From NCBI RefSeq assembly GCF_932526225.1, contig NC_064044.1, positions 11,608,084-11,672,083 on the forward strand: DNA of 64,000 nucleotides, read 5' to 3'. The notes under the pieces are model-generated. The model made no database searches and was not told the DNA's origin. It was given only the letters and a program-made list of their open reading frames with translations. The position numbers were made by a program, and so were the translations under genes. Below, piece by piece: positions 33,943 to 47,900 of this stretch (positions are counted from its first letter, which is position 1; each line of letters begins with the position of its first letter). The stretch is from Nematostella vectensis (Eukaryota > Cnidaria > Anthozoa > Actiniaria > Edwardsiidae).

Positions 33943-35954
33943 CGAGACCATCGTGCAATAATGCGACGCTCTATTCTAGACCCACGTAACCGGGAAGGCG
34001 AATGTTGGCTAAGATATGGATTACATTGCTATAAGCATCGCCATAACATCCGCGAAACCCAGGTCTAGCTATACATGCCTTTGGTAGAGCACTGATTAAA
34101 AGTGGGAAATTAATTTGGTATTATAGCGCACGTATCCATCTAATAAAAGTTGTCATAACCTCCGTGAAGTCTTAAGTCAACCTAATTATACACGTTTTTC
34201 GAGTACGATTAGAAGTAAATCAATTATTCAATATGCCAAAAACTTATGCGAGTAGATAGGAGAAAGGCGGTCGGATCAGAACGATGTGACACAAATTAAC
34301 TTCTCTAGAATGTTCCGTTCACCTGTTTAGCTATTTGTATTATATATAAATAGTAGACCACTCGACCAAGTTATCGCGTCTGTCATTCATAAAACTATCC
34401 TCGCTTTGTTGTCCTTATTATCCAGGTAACAATGTGTTAAATCTTCCGGCAGGACTAGAAAACGTCCCGTATCAGGAGGTGATCTACTGCTGTGTTGTAT
34501 TTGACAAGGTTGCGACTAGACGGGTCTCATACCCGATGACATGACGGAAAAACCTGGAAAACGCGCAATTCCAGATAGAGAGAGAAGACACAATTACTTA
34601 CAATGGCTATAGGTTCCTTGTTCTACGGACTGATTTTCAAAACACAAATAACGTGAGGCCGAAGTGCACATAACCAGATTTTGGCTTTTCAAGATAATTT
34701 TTCCTTGATCACCATTGCCCTGTGCATCAGTTCAGGGACGAAAAGCTCAAATTTCAATGACACTTTACAAAAAGTCGCATCAATTTAAAAAAAGTCGCAC
34801 TTGATATTTTGTTTGCTTATAAGTTACTAAGTACTCAGAGAATCTCTCCGCCTTATTCGATGTGAAATGGGCTTATTTGAAGCGTCACGTCATGTTTTTC
34901 CGTCATGTCATAGCCGATCCATTACCAGCATACAGGGACTGATAACATTCTAACATGAAATCACGTCAAGGTTTGCCACTGTACCAATATAGAAAATGCA
35001 AAAATGACAGTAGTCTTGTGACATGGACCTGCGTCCTACGTTTCTCTTTTTTGTAGATGGAGTGAAACGCAGTATACAGCCAAGCCCGGTCTGAAAAACA
35101 AAAGTTCCAGCGAAATTCACCTTCCCCATGAGTCCCCACAACCTGGGGTCGCAAAGAGTTGTGGGAAGACATGATAAACTTTGCACAAGCACAAAGCCCT
35201 CAATATTGTATACACTAAATATAATTTTATTTCCATCTGTTCGATTCGGTATTATAATTCTTATAATTCGGGGCGATTTTAAAATCTAAATCTATTTTAC
35301 CATCGAATTTGTTAAGTGTTTTTTTTTTACAACACACTATTTAGAGTCATTCATAATTTAATGTGTTTTTATGTATATCTTATGTATAAGGCTAGCGTGT
35401 TTCTATGACTACCCCTTTCAGCCTCCTGTTAATATCGATTTCTACTCTGCTTGTCACTAGTTACCTTTTAAAAACCTCTTAAACCGAGCTACTCTATACT
35501 GTTTAAAATTATTGTTAAAAAGATAGTTATCCAATTGATACATCGTCATCGTCTATCATAAATTTGCTACAGCAAATAATCTCTTTATTTTACGATTACT
35601 TTTTAGACACCAAATTACGCTATACAGTGTTAGTTTATATTATAATATTGAACTATTGACCAGTTCGTCCATATAAGTCTATTTTAAAAGCCCTTGCCAG
35701 CCACACCTTTGTTATCATTTTTATTTAGTATTGGAATTGTACACAATATGCTAAAATATCGAAATAACCATCTAAAAACAAAGTTTCATACTTTATTTAC
35801 CAAATTCAATCGAAAATATCGCATTGGGTTTCCAAAATCAGCCGATGGAAATGTATGCTTTATCACACTTGTTACTTTGCTAGGATGACAAAATGGCGGC
35901 TGGCAGAGGCTGTTTAGATTGTACAATATCATCTGACATGAAGGCGGGCCTGTG
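33943..35954. other. intergenic region between the pentraxin-like gene and the 3' end of Argonaute
   Basis: No supported coding sequence. A minus-strand frame near 34600-34720 ends at a GTAAGT but lacks a signal peptide or partner, so I left it out. The 3' part (35735-35925) is a minus-strand family A repeat just downstream of the Argonaute stop and probably within its 3' UTR. Confidence 0.5.
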
Positions 35955-38900
35955 TCAAGCAAAGTACATTCCCTGTAGGACCTTGGGGTGAACTTGCACG
36001 GCGTTTGCGAGTAGTTGAGGTCCCCTGCAATCTTCACCGCTGGCAACGGAACTGTTATCATTTCTAGGATAAGAAAATAGGTTGGTATCAACGTTAGTTT
36101 TCACCATGGTTAGTAGGGGAAACTACCAAGAAAACAAGGCGAACTTCTTTCAAGTTTGTCTGTTCGATGTGTCTTGTTGTCACGTGACATTGACCCTGCA
36201 CAAGTCGAGCGTACAGTACTAGGGAATATATGGAGAATAAAAGGATCGTTGCTCTTTGCATCGATACCGCTCATTGATGATTTCAAAACTCCACAGTTTT
36301 GATGCAGATTCGCAGAAGTGCTAATATCATGTTTGCCGTGTAAGCTGACTGAGACGCTCCGTACTTGCACAAAACATTCATGGCTGTATACAACTAATTT
36401 CTAGGGCTGTGGAGCTGGTGATAAAACAAGCAAAGTGATAAAAGTGATATTCATAAATGTCGTCCATGTTTCTTGTAAAGTACGCTAGTTTATGTCCTAC
36501 TGTTTATGTCCTTTGAAGTTCGCCGGCTTTCCTAACCAGTCTTTTTTTACTAAGCCAGAGCCGGCAGCGCAATAAATCGATCTTGACGCGTAATGAATCG
36601 ATTATCGCGTGCAGTGAATCGAACTTCGGGCGTAATGAATCGATCTTTGCGGGTAATGAGTCGATCTTCGCGCGCAATGATTCGATCTTCGTGCGCAGTG
36701 AATCGATCTTCGCGCGTAATGAATCGATCTTCGCGGGTAATTAATCGATCTTCGCGCACAATGAATCAATCTACGCGGGCAGTGAATCGATCTTCGCGTG
36801 CATTGAATCGATCTTCGCGCGCAATGAATCGGTCTTCGCGCGCAATGAATCGATCTTCGCGCGCCTTACCCCGCTTCCTTGTCCCTATCCATCATATGGT
36901 ATCGCGCGCGGAACGCGACCAAATGCGCGTAGTAGGCAGGTGCTGGTATAGACACGGCTCGCGTGCATCTCACGTATGTGTGGCAGAGTTGGTAGGTGAG
37001 GGCCTGGAGCTCGTCTGCGGAGAAGTTATTATCGTCCCACAGCACGTGGTAATGCGACGGTCTACTCGTACCCTGTGACGCGAACAAACTATGAGGATTG
37101 CGTGACATAGGGGCTATGACATCTAGTCAGGCAATGAGGATCGCGTGCCATATTCAGAGGGGCTATGATCAATCAATAAGGATTGCTGAAAATGGAACGG
37201 ACCATTAGAAAGGCGAGGGGTCGGTAACTAGGAAAAAAATCAAACACGAAAACAAATGTATAGTACCAAACAGAAAAAAAATGCAAACAGCAAAGTAAAA
37301 AAAAAAAAACATGCACATCTAGAGAAGAAGGGAGAAAAATACGCACGACTGAAACCTCCCAAACCCCTCTTCCCCTCCGTTACTAAACTGCAGAAGAAGA
37401 ATATGTCAACCCAGGGTAACGTGAACGCAGTGATGGTGGATTCACCTGTATGCCGGCGTGGCTGCACAGGTAGAAGTCAAATTCGGTTGGGTGCGTGATC
37501 CCTCGGTCCACGGTGGTGCCGGGGGGCACATTGCCACTCTTACCACACTGTCAAACAAAGTAGAGAATACCACGAGGTCAGGGAACGTAGGGCAGAACTT
37601 TTTGGCAAAAGCAGTCACTCCTGCCATTACCAGCCTTGCTTCGTGTATTCAAATGGCTAGGCGTAACAGTGAAAACTAACAAACTGTTCAAAAAGAACTC
37701 GTAATCAAGTCAACCCTATCTATATTCTTGTCTTGTGCAGGCTTTTGAAATCTACACAAACACAGAATTCAGTAAAAACCCGAGAGTAAGAACATTCATT
37801 TCTGTCTTTTGTCGCATGTCTGATTTGTCTGATCATGTCTGTTTGATCAGCTATTCTGTCACGTCTTTTGTCGTGTGTTGCATGTCGCATGTCCTTTGTC
37901 GCGTGTCGCATATCGTGTATCGCATGTCGTGTGTCGCATGTCCTACGTAGCATCAGGTTACCTTGTCTTGGTCTCTTTGGCAGAAGAGGCGGGTGTGGTG
38001 ACGCTTCTGTACCACGATGAAAGAGATTCCGGGTTGATATCCCACCTCAAGCTTGATACACGCCTCGCGTATCGCCTTCAACTCGTGCACAAGAACCTTC
38101 GACACATGGGAGGGCACTATTTAAGTACACGTCTTGCTTAACGAGTTCTACTCGCGCTCAAGAACCAGCGACACATGGGTTGGGGGGAAGGGGGCTATTT
38201 AGATACATGCCTCGCGTATCGCCTTCAAATCGTGAACAATAACCTGCGACATGTGGGGGGTGGGTAGGGGAGAAGACAGGTGCCATCTAAATGCACGTTT
38301 TCGCGTATTACTTTACGAAAGACACCTCTCGCTCCCCAAATCAACCTTGTGTAAACTCTGATCAGCCTGATCATTTTCGCAGTTGTAATTACTGTACGAG
38401 CCCTGTATACGCATTACCTGTCGGAATTGACCCTCGCTGACTCCATCTCGGTAAAACACTATCCTTTGCGGTTTGTGCCTTGTCGAGCGGTAGAACTGCA
38501 CAAGAAGCTCTCGCACCATGGCTGCCAGCTCCGCGATGATTTCCTATCACAAACAGAGAGCGCAGAATTATTTGTTTTAGAAAAAGGGGCACGGGTGGTG
38601 CATTGTGGGAGTGGGTTGTGTTACGTAACACAATACAAAAGATGTCTGTTGAAGACACACTATGTTAACATCCTTTACTGCAGAAAGAAGAGATCTACCC
38701 ACACACCTGCCACACAAACCTGTTCATACCCACCACAACAACCTACCCATACCCAACACCCTTCCGCACACACCATACCCGCTACACCCACACACCAACC
38801 TGTCTGTGAGTCTGCACCCGCAAAAAGGCATAGTCCAATGTCACCCCATCCACATGTCCTTACCCACCACACCCACCTATCCATAACCGCCATAACCGCC

Positions 38901-41900
38901 ACACCCGCCCATCTATATCAACAAAACCCACCTATCCATACCAGCCACACACACATAATAGAACCCAGCGCACACACCTGTCTGTGAGTCTGCACCCGCA
39001 CAGAGGCATAGTAGCGACTGGGGTGCGCATCCATGCTCCCCACCACAGCAGCTACAGATGGTCGCTTATCGTCACCAGCAGCGGGATGTGTCACATCAGC
39101 GCCAAGGAATATCACCGGCTCCCGGAACACAGGGGGTCTGCAGATACATAGGGAAACCTTCAATAATGATTTGTTTCTTTTTTTTATTACTTTTATTGGA
39201 CAAGAATTGTAATAAACAAAATAGATGACAAATGGGGTCATGCGTAAATAGGGAAGATCACCGGCTCCCGGAACAAGGGGGTCTGCACATACATAGGGAA
39301 ACCTTCAATAATGATTTGTTTCTTTTCTTTTTTATTAAATAGCTTTATTGGACAAGAATTGTAATATACCTAATAGATGACAAATGGGGTCATGCGTAAA
39401 CGGGTACTAGGCCCATGCAGGACACACCCTCAAATTCAACTAATTTCAAATAAAATGACAATAAAAACTAATTTTATTTGTAGCCAAAGTCCAGTGTGAT
39501 GCTCCTTGTGCAGGGCAAGTCTTTGTTACAGTAGATACATTGTGAAGTAAGGCTCGATAGTGTTCATTCACAAAATATTTAAGTGACTAGGCTAGAGAAC
39601 GTATTGAGCTGAGTTAGTTTACCTAAGAGGTTCCATGGTTTTACAATGCAATTGAAATAAGATGGTTGATATTTAGTATAGGGGAGGTCTCCTCCAAGGA
39701 ATATCACTAACTCACAGAACAAATGGGGTCTGCGTATGGAGACACATTTAAATAAAAAACAAAACATGGGTTTCTCGTGCGGTTTGAGATACATGAAAAC
39801 AGATATGGTTAAGAAAGATTGGTGGGATCTGTCACAGTCTCCCAAAGAAAACCGCAGAAAGATGGATTGAGGTGGGGAGGGTGGTATCTTTGCATGTAGA
39901 GGGATAAAAAAGCCCTATAGCGCTAATGGGGAAATGGGTCTGCGCTTGGTAACATTCTTGGCTCTCAGAAGGTAGGAAGTCTAAGCGTCAAAACACAGGT
40001 TCTATAAAAGTCAGTCGATTCGACTGACGCGTGGTTTTGTAGGCTATGAAACCAAATGGATACGAATTAAATCCGTTCGAATCAAGGTGAAATTTTATCC
40101 ATCCTACAGTTAAATGGGCTCCATTATATTTCTAGGGTACGAAACAATGCTGAGTAAGTTATATTTTTGAAAAGGACTGGAATCTAAGTATTCAAAACAA
40201 AAACAATACAAAAGTTTCATGCAAGTCGGATTCGGGTCAATTTTATTTCCAAAGTATCAAATGGATATGGAGAAATGGATATTTTTACATTAAAAAAAGA
40301 TTTTAACATAAGTCTGGCCAAGGTAATTCGAAACAGCAAGTTCGAGGAAGAAATGCCTGACAAAAGATCAATCATTAATGATAATTTAATCATATTCATT
40401 TGCTTATTAATTTGAGCACCATGAGACAACGGGGACAAGACGTTTATGAAACTTCATTTTTTTTTTTGCATGGAGATGAAATAAGGTGTATAAAAGAAGA
40501 AGTAATGTAGGATTCAAGGCGGTCCAAAACTTACCGTATTTCTGGGGCGAGTATATTGTTGACGCCGCCAAGCTTGGCGTTTATCTTGAGACAGAGATTG
40601 GAGAGGGTCTGGGGTGAGGGTTTAGTGACATTTTTCCCCTGGATGCATTGCGTTATCACGCCTAGCATTGTGTCACCGACGCGCTTCACCTCGGCTGAAA
40701 CAGAATCAAGCACAACAACACTCAGTCTAAACAATACAGTCAACCCCCCCTATAGACAGACAACAGACAGACAACCCCTACTATATCCTAGTGATGGGGC
40801 CCCCCCGAATGGTCTTTGGTGAGCACCTCGTTTTTTTATGCGAGACCGAGCATTTTTAGTTTTCGAATAAATCGAGCAGCGAGCACATTGAAAAATACAA
40901 TGCGAGCACGGCGGAAAACAATGCGCGAGCATGCGAGCATTAGCAGAAAACTGCGAGCACATCGAAATTTTGGGTGACCATTCGGGGGCCCTAGTGATAC
41001 TAAGTCTTAACAATACAGTCAACTCCCACCCCCCCCCCCCCCCCCCCCAAGGGAAGGGACAGAAATTAATAACCGCCAAAGCGATTCATCAGGGGTATCG
41101 TGAGTTCCCTGCTTAACATGGACGCGCACTATAAAGGGACTTGCTTAGGATATGCAAAACCATCATGGAGTCACAAGAAAAATCAAGTTCTAAGGGGTGT
41201 TTACCCATTGACACCCCAACAACCGGCCTGTAACGGGCCTTTAGAGATTTCTTCACTAAAATTCAGGTAAAACATAGCTTGGGGTCACTGGGTTAAAAAA
41301 ATAGAGTAAATACAAGTCTTCATTCTTTCACAACACACCGGCGTCTTTTCCGGCAGAACGAGAATCATTTGTAGGTTTTAGTATGTTACACACACTGTTG
41401 TCTTTCCCGGTAGAAAAATAAGAATCTTCTTTAAGTTTTACTGTCGAATCCGTTGTATCGCGACGCCGCATTTTCAAAACATCGATTTGTTTTTGTTTTT
41501 GGGGATTTTCTGTTCCGCCAGTCAAATTATTCTAAGCCAATCAGGTTCTTGCCATCTCTCCGCCTAGTGCAGTTGCCTGGCTTTCGGTCGCGACACTGTA
41601 TGGTTATCGTCCAGAGGATAACCAGGGAAGTGAACAAAGCGAGACTCTGATTGGCTCAGAATGGTTTTACTGACGGAACAGAAGACAGTAAGGTGCTATA
41701 CTGACCATACACAGGCGTCTTTCCCGGTAAAACAACAAGGATCATTTGCAGGTCGGGGTGTGCCTCTTTCAGCCGGCGGAACATTCGCTCGACCTCGTCT
41801 GGGTTGCGCGCATAGCGGAAGAAGACAGGCGGGCAGGAGATAGGCATGCCTTGCTCGACACTGATCTTCATCAGCTGATTGGAGAACCTGGAATCATGAA

Positions 41901-44900
41901 CATAGCGTCTAGCATTTCTAAATGTAATTGGCATCAATGAAACAGAAGATGAGAGGTGTTGCTAAAGTAGGATGCAAAGCGATGCGCGTGTCGAATCTTG
42001 CTGTAATACAAAAATCTTTCTTAGATGTTTCTTCATGTCACCGACTACAAAATTTGCTGAATACAACATGCTTTTTTTTAGGTTGCTACTTTTTTAGGTT
42101 GCCTGCCGTAACCCTTTTTTCGAAACAAAACACAATAGCTTTACCAAATCAGGCGGATCGAGTTTGCAACTACGTGTTTGTAAGAATACTTCTTCTGCTT
42201 GCAACCATTAGTAGATGAAACTTTCTACATTCGACCGTTGCTATTAGGGCTGTCTACACGGGCAGTTTTTACTTGACAAAAAAAATTTTCTCGTGTAGAC
42301 GGAAAAAGTTTTTACTTGACACGTTCACTTTTTCAAAAGCTGGCGTGTTTGCTTCTACTTGACAAGTTCTACTTGACAAATGCACAAACTTGATCGTGTA
42401 GACGCTCGACAAGTTTTTCCGATGAAAGTAGTTCCGTAGGCCCCCTTTTCTTATGCTTGTGGGCTATTAAAAAAGCTGATATTGCTGCTGTTGCTGCCAC
42501 AGTCTGTCTCTTTGTCAGTGGCACCATTTTGTGATGGCAAGCTTCGTTTTATTTTGTATCGCTGCTGTCTAAAGGCATTACGGGCTCATCGCACGGAAAA
42601 CTTGTCGAGTAAAAATTGCCCGTGTAGACGAAACCGCGCTATATAAGGGCCTGTGCCAGGCGTTTGTCACCTTCAGTTGTCATTCACCCTCCGAACTGAC
42701 AACAGCTCCCGGTGGCGCTTTGAATAACAATGCGAATAGAGAGGAAATTTTTTTACTCTATCCTGCTTGAATAATTTCAAATTACAACAATTCATAGCTC
42801 AAACTCTACTAGGAATATTCAAAAGGGTTTCACATGCCGCAGAATGACAATAAACACCGGTATATGTTGAATTACAATTACACGCGCTACACGCTCTCAT
42901 TCTAGCAATCTCACACTTAGCATATAAAATATCTACATTTTAGCCCATAAACTACCCCTGCAGAATTTCCCCTTTGAAAGTAAACCTGTAATATAACAAA
43001 CCTTTTGTTAAAAAGTTGTTCTAACCACTTAATAAAAGGATGAGCGAATCGCACGGTACAAGCCGCGTTTGATAAATATACTACCCTTGCGCAAGTCACG
43101 TTGCAGATTCCTAGTTGTAAACAGACGATTTAAAAGCGAAATAATCTTAAAATCTTCAGCAAAATTGCTATACTGTAGGACTTAATTTCTCGTTTCCATT
43201 GCTATTCTTGCTGTTAACGGCTAAAGATTGTCGGAAGAGGCTTTGTAACCCGACAACTCGCCTCTCGTGTAGCGCATTCCGTAAGTAGGTCAGTTTCAGA
43301 AAATGAATGAATAACGTCCCGAAATTCTTCAATAGCTCAACCCGACTCCCTAGGGACTATTGCACGCATGTCCTATACTGTGTAGCGGCTGTAAAGGTAT
43401 TGTGGGCTCGTAAACATGGCGGAGACAACTGCAAGGACGATTCATGAATGGCCCGGAGAAATCAGCGCGTAATTCGAATTCAACTCAAATCTTGGTCAAA
43501 TTTTTGCGAGAATCAGCTCCTCTTGTGCTTCTAAATTTAATATGTGATGAATAAGTCTACTTTAAATTTCTAAATATGTTTTATTTTTGCCTCTGAATTG
43601 TTCGATATACAAGAAAATCGAAGAAATTTATTTTCCCGTTTGGAGTTCAGTTACCAACGGCCATCTTTACTTCGGATTTGAACTCAAAAGGTGTCAATTG
43701 TGGGCGGTCCTTTTATAGCGCGGTTTCGTGTTTAACACACACCTTTTAACACGCTATCAGAGAATGAGTAGTGCTAAAAGGTAAAAGGGGACTGGGACTG
43801 AAAAATCGCGTGACATTTTGGATGCCAAACTCGCTCGCTCAGGTTAAATAATCACACAAAAAAGAGGAACCTATTCAAAGCTTACGAATCAGTCAGAACA
43901 CATCTTTCTCAGTAACGACTTATTTTCGCTAAGAGTTCTTTTTTCATCGCTCTCTGTCGTGACGGCCGAAGCCATTTCTGTGTTTATTTTGGTGCGAATT
44001 TACCGCTCATAAAGTCACGTGTTTCTTAGTGGAAGTTGCCTATTGTCCTAATCTCGTTCCCACAGCCCACCTTGCCGCTGGCACAACGGTACGTGGGCTC
44101 TGGTAACGAGATTGCTATTGACTCGTCTAGAGATTACTGCCATTGCGCATCGGTCTACCTACCTTCGTAGAGCGTCCTCTGTACACATCTGTTGCTTGAC
44201 AAAACAAGCAATGGCCCAAGTCCTGATCTCAATGCCGTGGAAAAGCTGCCTTCCTCTCATGTCCCATACCCCTGAGAAGGAACTCATACATTCAGGCTTT
44301 CAGCGGAGCCTGGGACCAGGGTCCATTGTAATTAAACTGATCCGACTCTTATTATTGTTGTTACTCAATATTCGAAGACAAATTAGAGAAAGAAAACTCG
44401 AAAAAAAAAACGATGGAAGATGGAAAATTGAAAAACAATAAAAAGGATGAACAATGGGAAAACAAACAAAAAAAACATGGAAGATGTTGCAAATGCTCCT
44501 CTAAATCAGAGGGAGATAATTGATGGTTGACAATTTTTCTATTTGAATATCCTGTAGGACAAAGAAAATGTCAAAATGGAAAATGGACTTTCTGACATTT
44601 CCTTTGTCTTGTGGTCAGTCGAGCAAGAATTCGCCAGCAATGCTGGCTTGTGCTGGCGCAGTTTGCACGGGCCGGGCTTTACAAGTCCGATTAAAAGAAA
44701 CTTGAGAATTTAACATTAACTCCTTACCTCCTTTTGGAGTGATAGGTGAGCTTTGCTGAAAATTAAAAGAAAAGCATATTTTGAGAACGTGACGGACATA
44801 CTGTACAGTAGTTAGCTGTCAGTTTTAATCAGTTAAACGTTTTTATCTCATATTACAGGGGATGAGCCACTGGGGGCACGTGACCCAAAAGATATTTTCA

Positions 44901-47900
44901 AAAATCATAAGGAAATGACCAGTAGGGACGTGACTGTGTCCCTAACATTATTCTTAATGTTTCTGTATCTCCCCCCCTCCAATATTTCAAGGCCCGCTAG
45001 AGCACTGTATTATCTTCTCAATTCTCACCTTTCCTCCGTAGACAAGTTTTGGAGGAGGTAGAACTCTGCCTTGAAGCTCAACCATGTTTTTGCCGATGGA
45101 AATACTAAAGTCCTTTACGTACGCGTCCTCATCAAAGTTAGCCTTCTTGACCTTAAAAGAAACAATAAAGTGAATGTATTGCTTTTCCATTTTCTCTCTT
45201 TAAACGCTCTCTTTGCTACAAGCCAGGGTTTTCAACCAGTGCCTGAAAACTGGTAACTAGCGTTGAATATTTTTTTAGAAACTCCTGAATCTTACCAGTC
45301 CTCGGATTTCCCTCTCCCTATCTGGTGCAGACCGTGCTGTCGCTCGGATCATCTTAGATGTCTGGGTGTCCGTAAGCTTCTTGACGCAGCGCTGGCCAGG
45401 CACTATGTTACACACCTCGAGAGGAAGGTAGGTGTGGCGCTGCTCTTGGCCAACTTGCAGACAAGGAAGGTGAGGATATCTGAATAAAAAATAAAGGAAG
45501 TTTATCAACCATCTTCCATACAAACCTATATGTAATAGAAATGTTTGATCTGAAAAGACACCTTTTTGTACAAGTGACAACCACAATAGTTTAAGTACAG
45601 TATAGATGGGCAAAAATTGCTTCAAATGCGTAAAAAAAGGCAAAAGGAACAAAAAGGGTTGGACATTTAAAGGGGAAGCGCACGGTACTGCGCATGTCTG
45701 GAGTCAGTGTTTATTGTTAGGCCTTTAATTGTCTACAAACAGTTAAAGGCTGTCAATGCCTTGTTAAAATGTGCAATATTTTATTTAAAACTGTGTTTAT
45801 GGACAATTTGTGGTCATTTTCTCTGAATTTAGGTCTCCCAATTTAGGTGTACCAAAGGCTCATAAGTCGATATTAGAATTTGACTGAAATTTATTGTGTC
45901 CAGGCCGGAGAGCTATCGCAAAGCTTTTACTATGACACTTCCCATTTATTATCAAATTTACAGCCAGTAAAAGCAGTTACATTACCAGTACTTTGACTGC
46001 TGATAAAATATTTGACCAAATTTAATGCGTGCTACCAAGATAAACAAACAATGTTTTAAAAGCTAGTGGTCCAAAAAGCGTGTGGAAATTACTGTGGCTA
46101 TGAAAAGAACTCTCTAAGGGAGGGGGAGGGGAATAGGGGTATGTAAATCCGCCGATCCGCTACACTACATTTTCGGGTAAATCCCTGGATCGGCAGATAT
46201 TTTAAGATCCGCAAGGTAAACAATAGCATGGATTGAAATCCGAGATTTGACAGTCAAAGCAGTCAAAATCCGAATTCCGAGCCCAAATTGTCAAGAGATC
46301 CATGATCCTCCGTATTTCCAAAATCCACCAATCTGAAATAATCACCGAAATCCGATCGCCGATCCGCGAATCTATTCATCCCCCCTATGACTAGCAAGTT
46401 TTGTGATGTGCTTTTTGTTATGATGGTTGACTGGTGAGGCTTATGTCACGGAGATATGTACGGTTCATAGTATCAGGCACTGGGCCAGCATTGGTTTAGG
46501 TTAGCTGTGCATATGGGTATACATTTCACGCATCCTTTATTGCTTACTTCCTCAAACTGTTAAAGAATGTCAATCACCCACTTTTTATTTTTTCTTATTG
46601 GAAATACAGCGATTTATTTGCCAGGAAACTTCAAAATAACAATCTACGAATTAAGTCTGATACGTCATTGACTTGATTAAAAATATCTTGGTTACTTGCT
46701 TGAATTAGCCGATGGAAATGAATGCTTTGTGTGACTAGCCATCGAGCAGTAGCATAAAATGGCGACATGAAAGGCCTTCTTTAAATGGTGCCCACAGCAT
46801 TGCCAGAGCACAATACCTGAGTCTTTGCTTATGCTTGTCCTGGAAGTAGCGAGCGACAGTTATCTGTGCTGTCTGACCAGACTCTAGTGTAAGGGGGAAC
46901 TGCAAGGCCTGGGCTGGTTGCTTGGTCACATTGATGACCCTGTACTTGCGTTTCATTGGCCCACAGTGAGTAATTTCAACTTTAAGTCCTACAGAAATGA
47001 ATACCTATTAATGGATTATTAACAGAGCATGAGATCTGCACTGATAAATAAGATACCAATAAAATATTTAATGAGCTGCCCGCAGCCACAGCCAGGCTTT
47101 TGAGCAGGGGGGGGGGGGGGGTTACCCATTTAGGGGACCATTTTCTTTTATAGATAGCTCGCCCTAGCCCGCAGTGGTACTCAATTTTCCTTCATTAGAG
47201 CGGACCTTCCAGTCCAGTGGGGTGGTTCTTTCGAAACCCCCCCCCCCCCCCCTGGCTACGGGCCTGACAGGTCAGTGATGCTAGTAACATGATGACACAC
47301 TTACTGGCTTGTCTTAATAGGACAAAAGCGAAACAGACTATGTTTTTTTTACTCCCACTGTAATGTAATGCAACAGAAAGTGCAAGACAACAGAACTGCT
47401 TATGACTGTCTTGTGCTTATGCTTGACTTATTCTCACTTGTATTGTGCTTACATTTTTGCTTGCACTTGCGATCCAAATGAGAGGCATTTCAGGTTTGCT
47501 GCATACTGATTTGTCCAAAACTTGACATACACAATTATTCCTTTTTTAGATTATCTTCATGTACACAGCATTTGGATAAAATATGGCATATACATGTCAA
47601 AATCTAGTGTTACAGGGACCCATTCAATTAAATCTAGGCTCAAAGGAAATCTAAAGCATGTTTGCAGTCACTACAGTATCTCCACTGTTGCAAATCATAG
47701 TAAGACCCCAAATAGAAGGACTTCGTTTCAATAATCGTTTTTTTTTTCAGAAATTAAAATTTCTAATGTTTAGCAGTAACTGGTGAAACTAAATCCCTCT
47801 TTTGGTTTTGCCATCATTGAAATTCAGAGTTCACATCTACATATAACTGCAAAGCTGCACTTAAATCTTTAAATGCCCTAACCTCAGACACTGTACTGTA

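Noticed and set aside
34590-34720. Alternative first exon for the pentraxin-like gene on the minus strand ending at GTAAGT
   Set aside because: It lacks a signal peptide. The exon at 33942-33870 gives a proper signal peptide and matching phase.
36550-37078. Plus-strand ORF of 161 aa with NRSSRAM repeats
   Set aside because: Half lies on the 21-bp array and half is antisense to a confirmed Argonaute exon.
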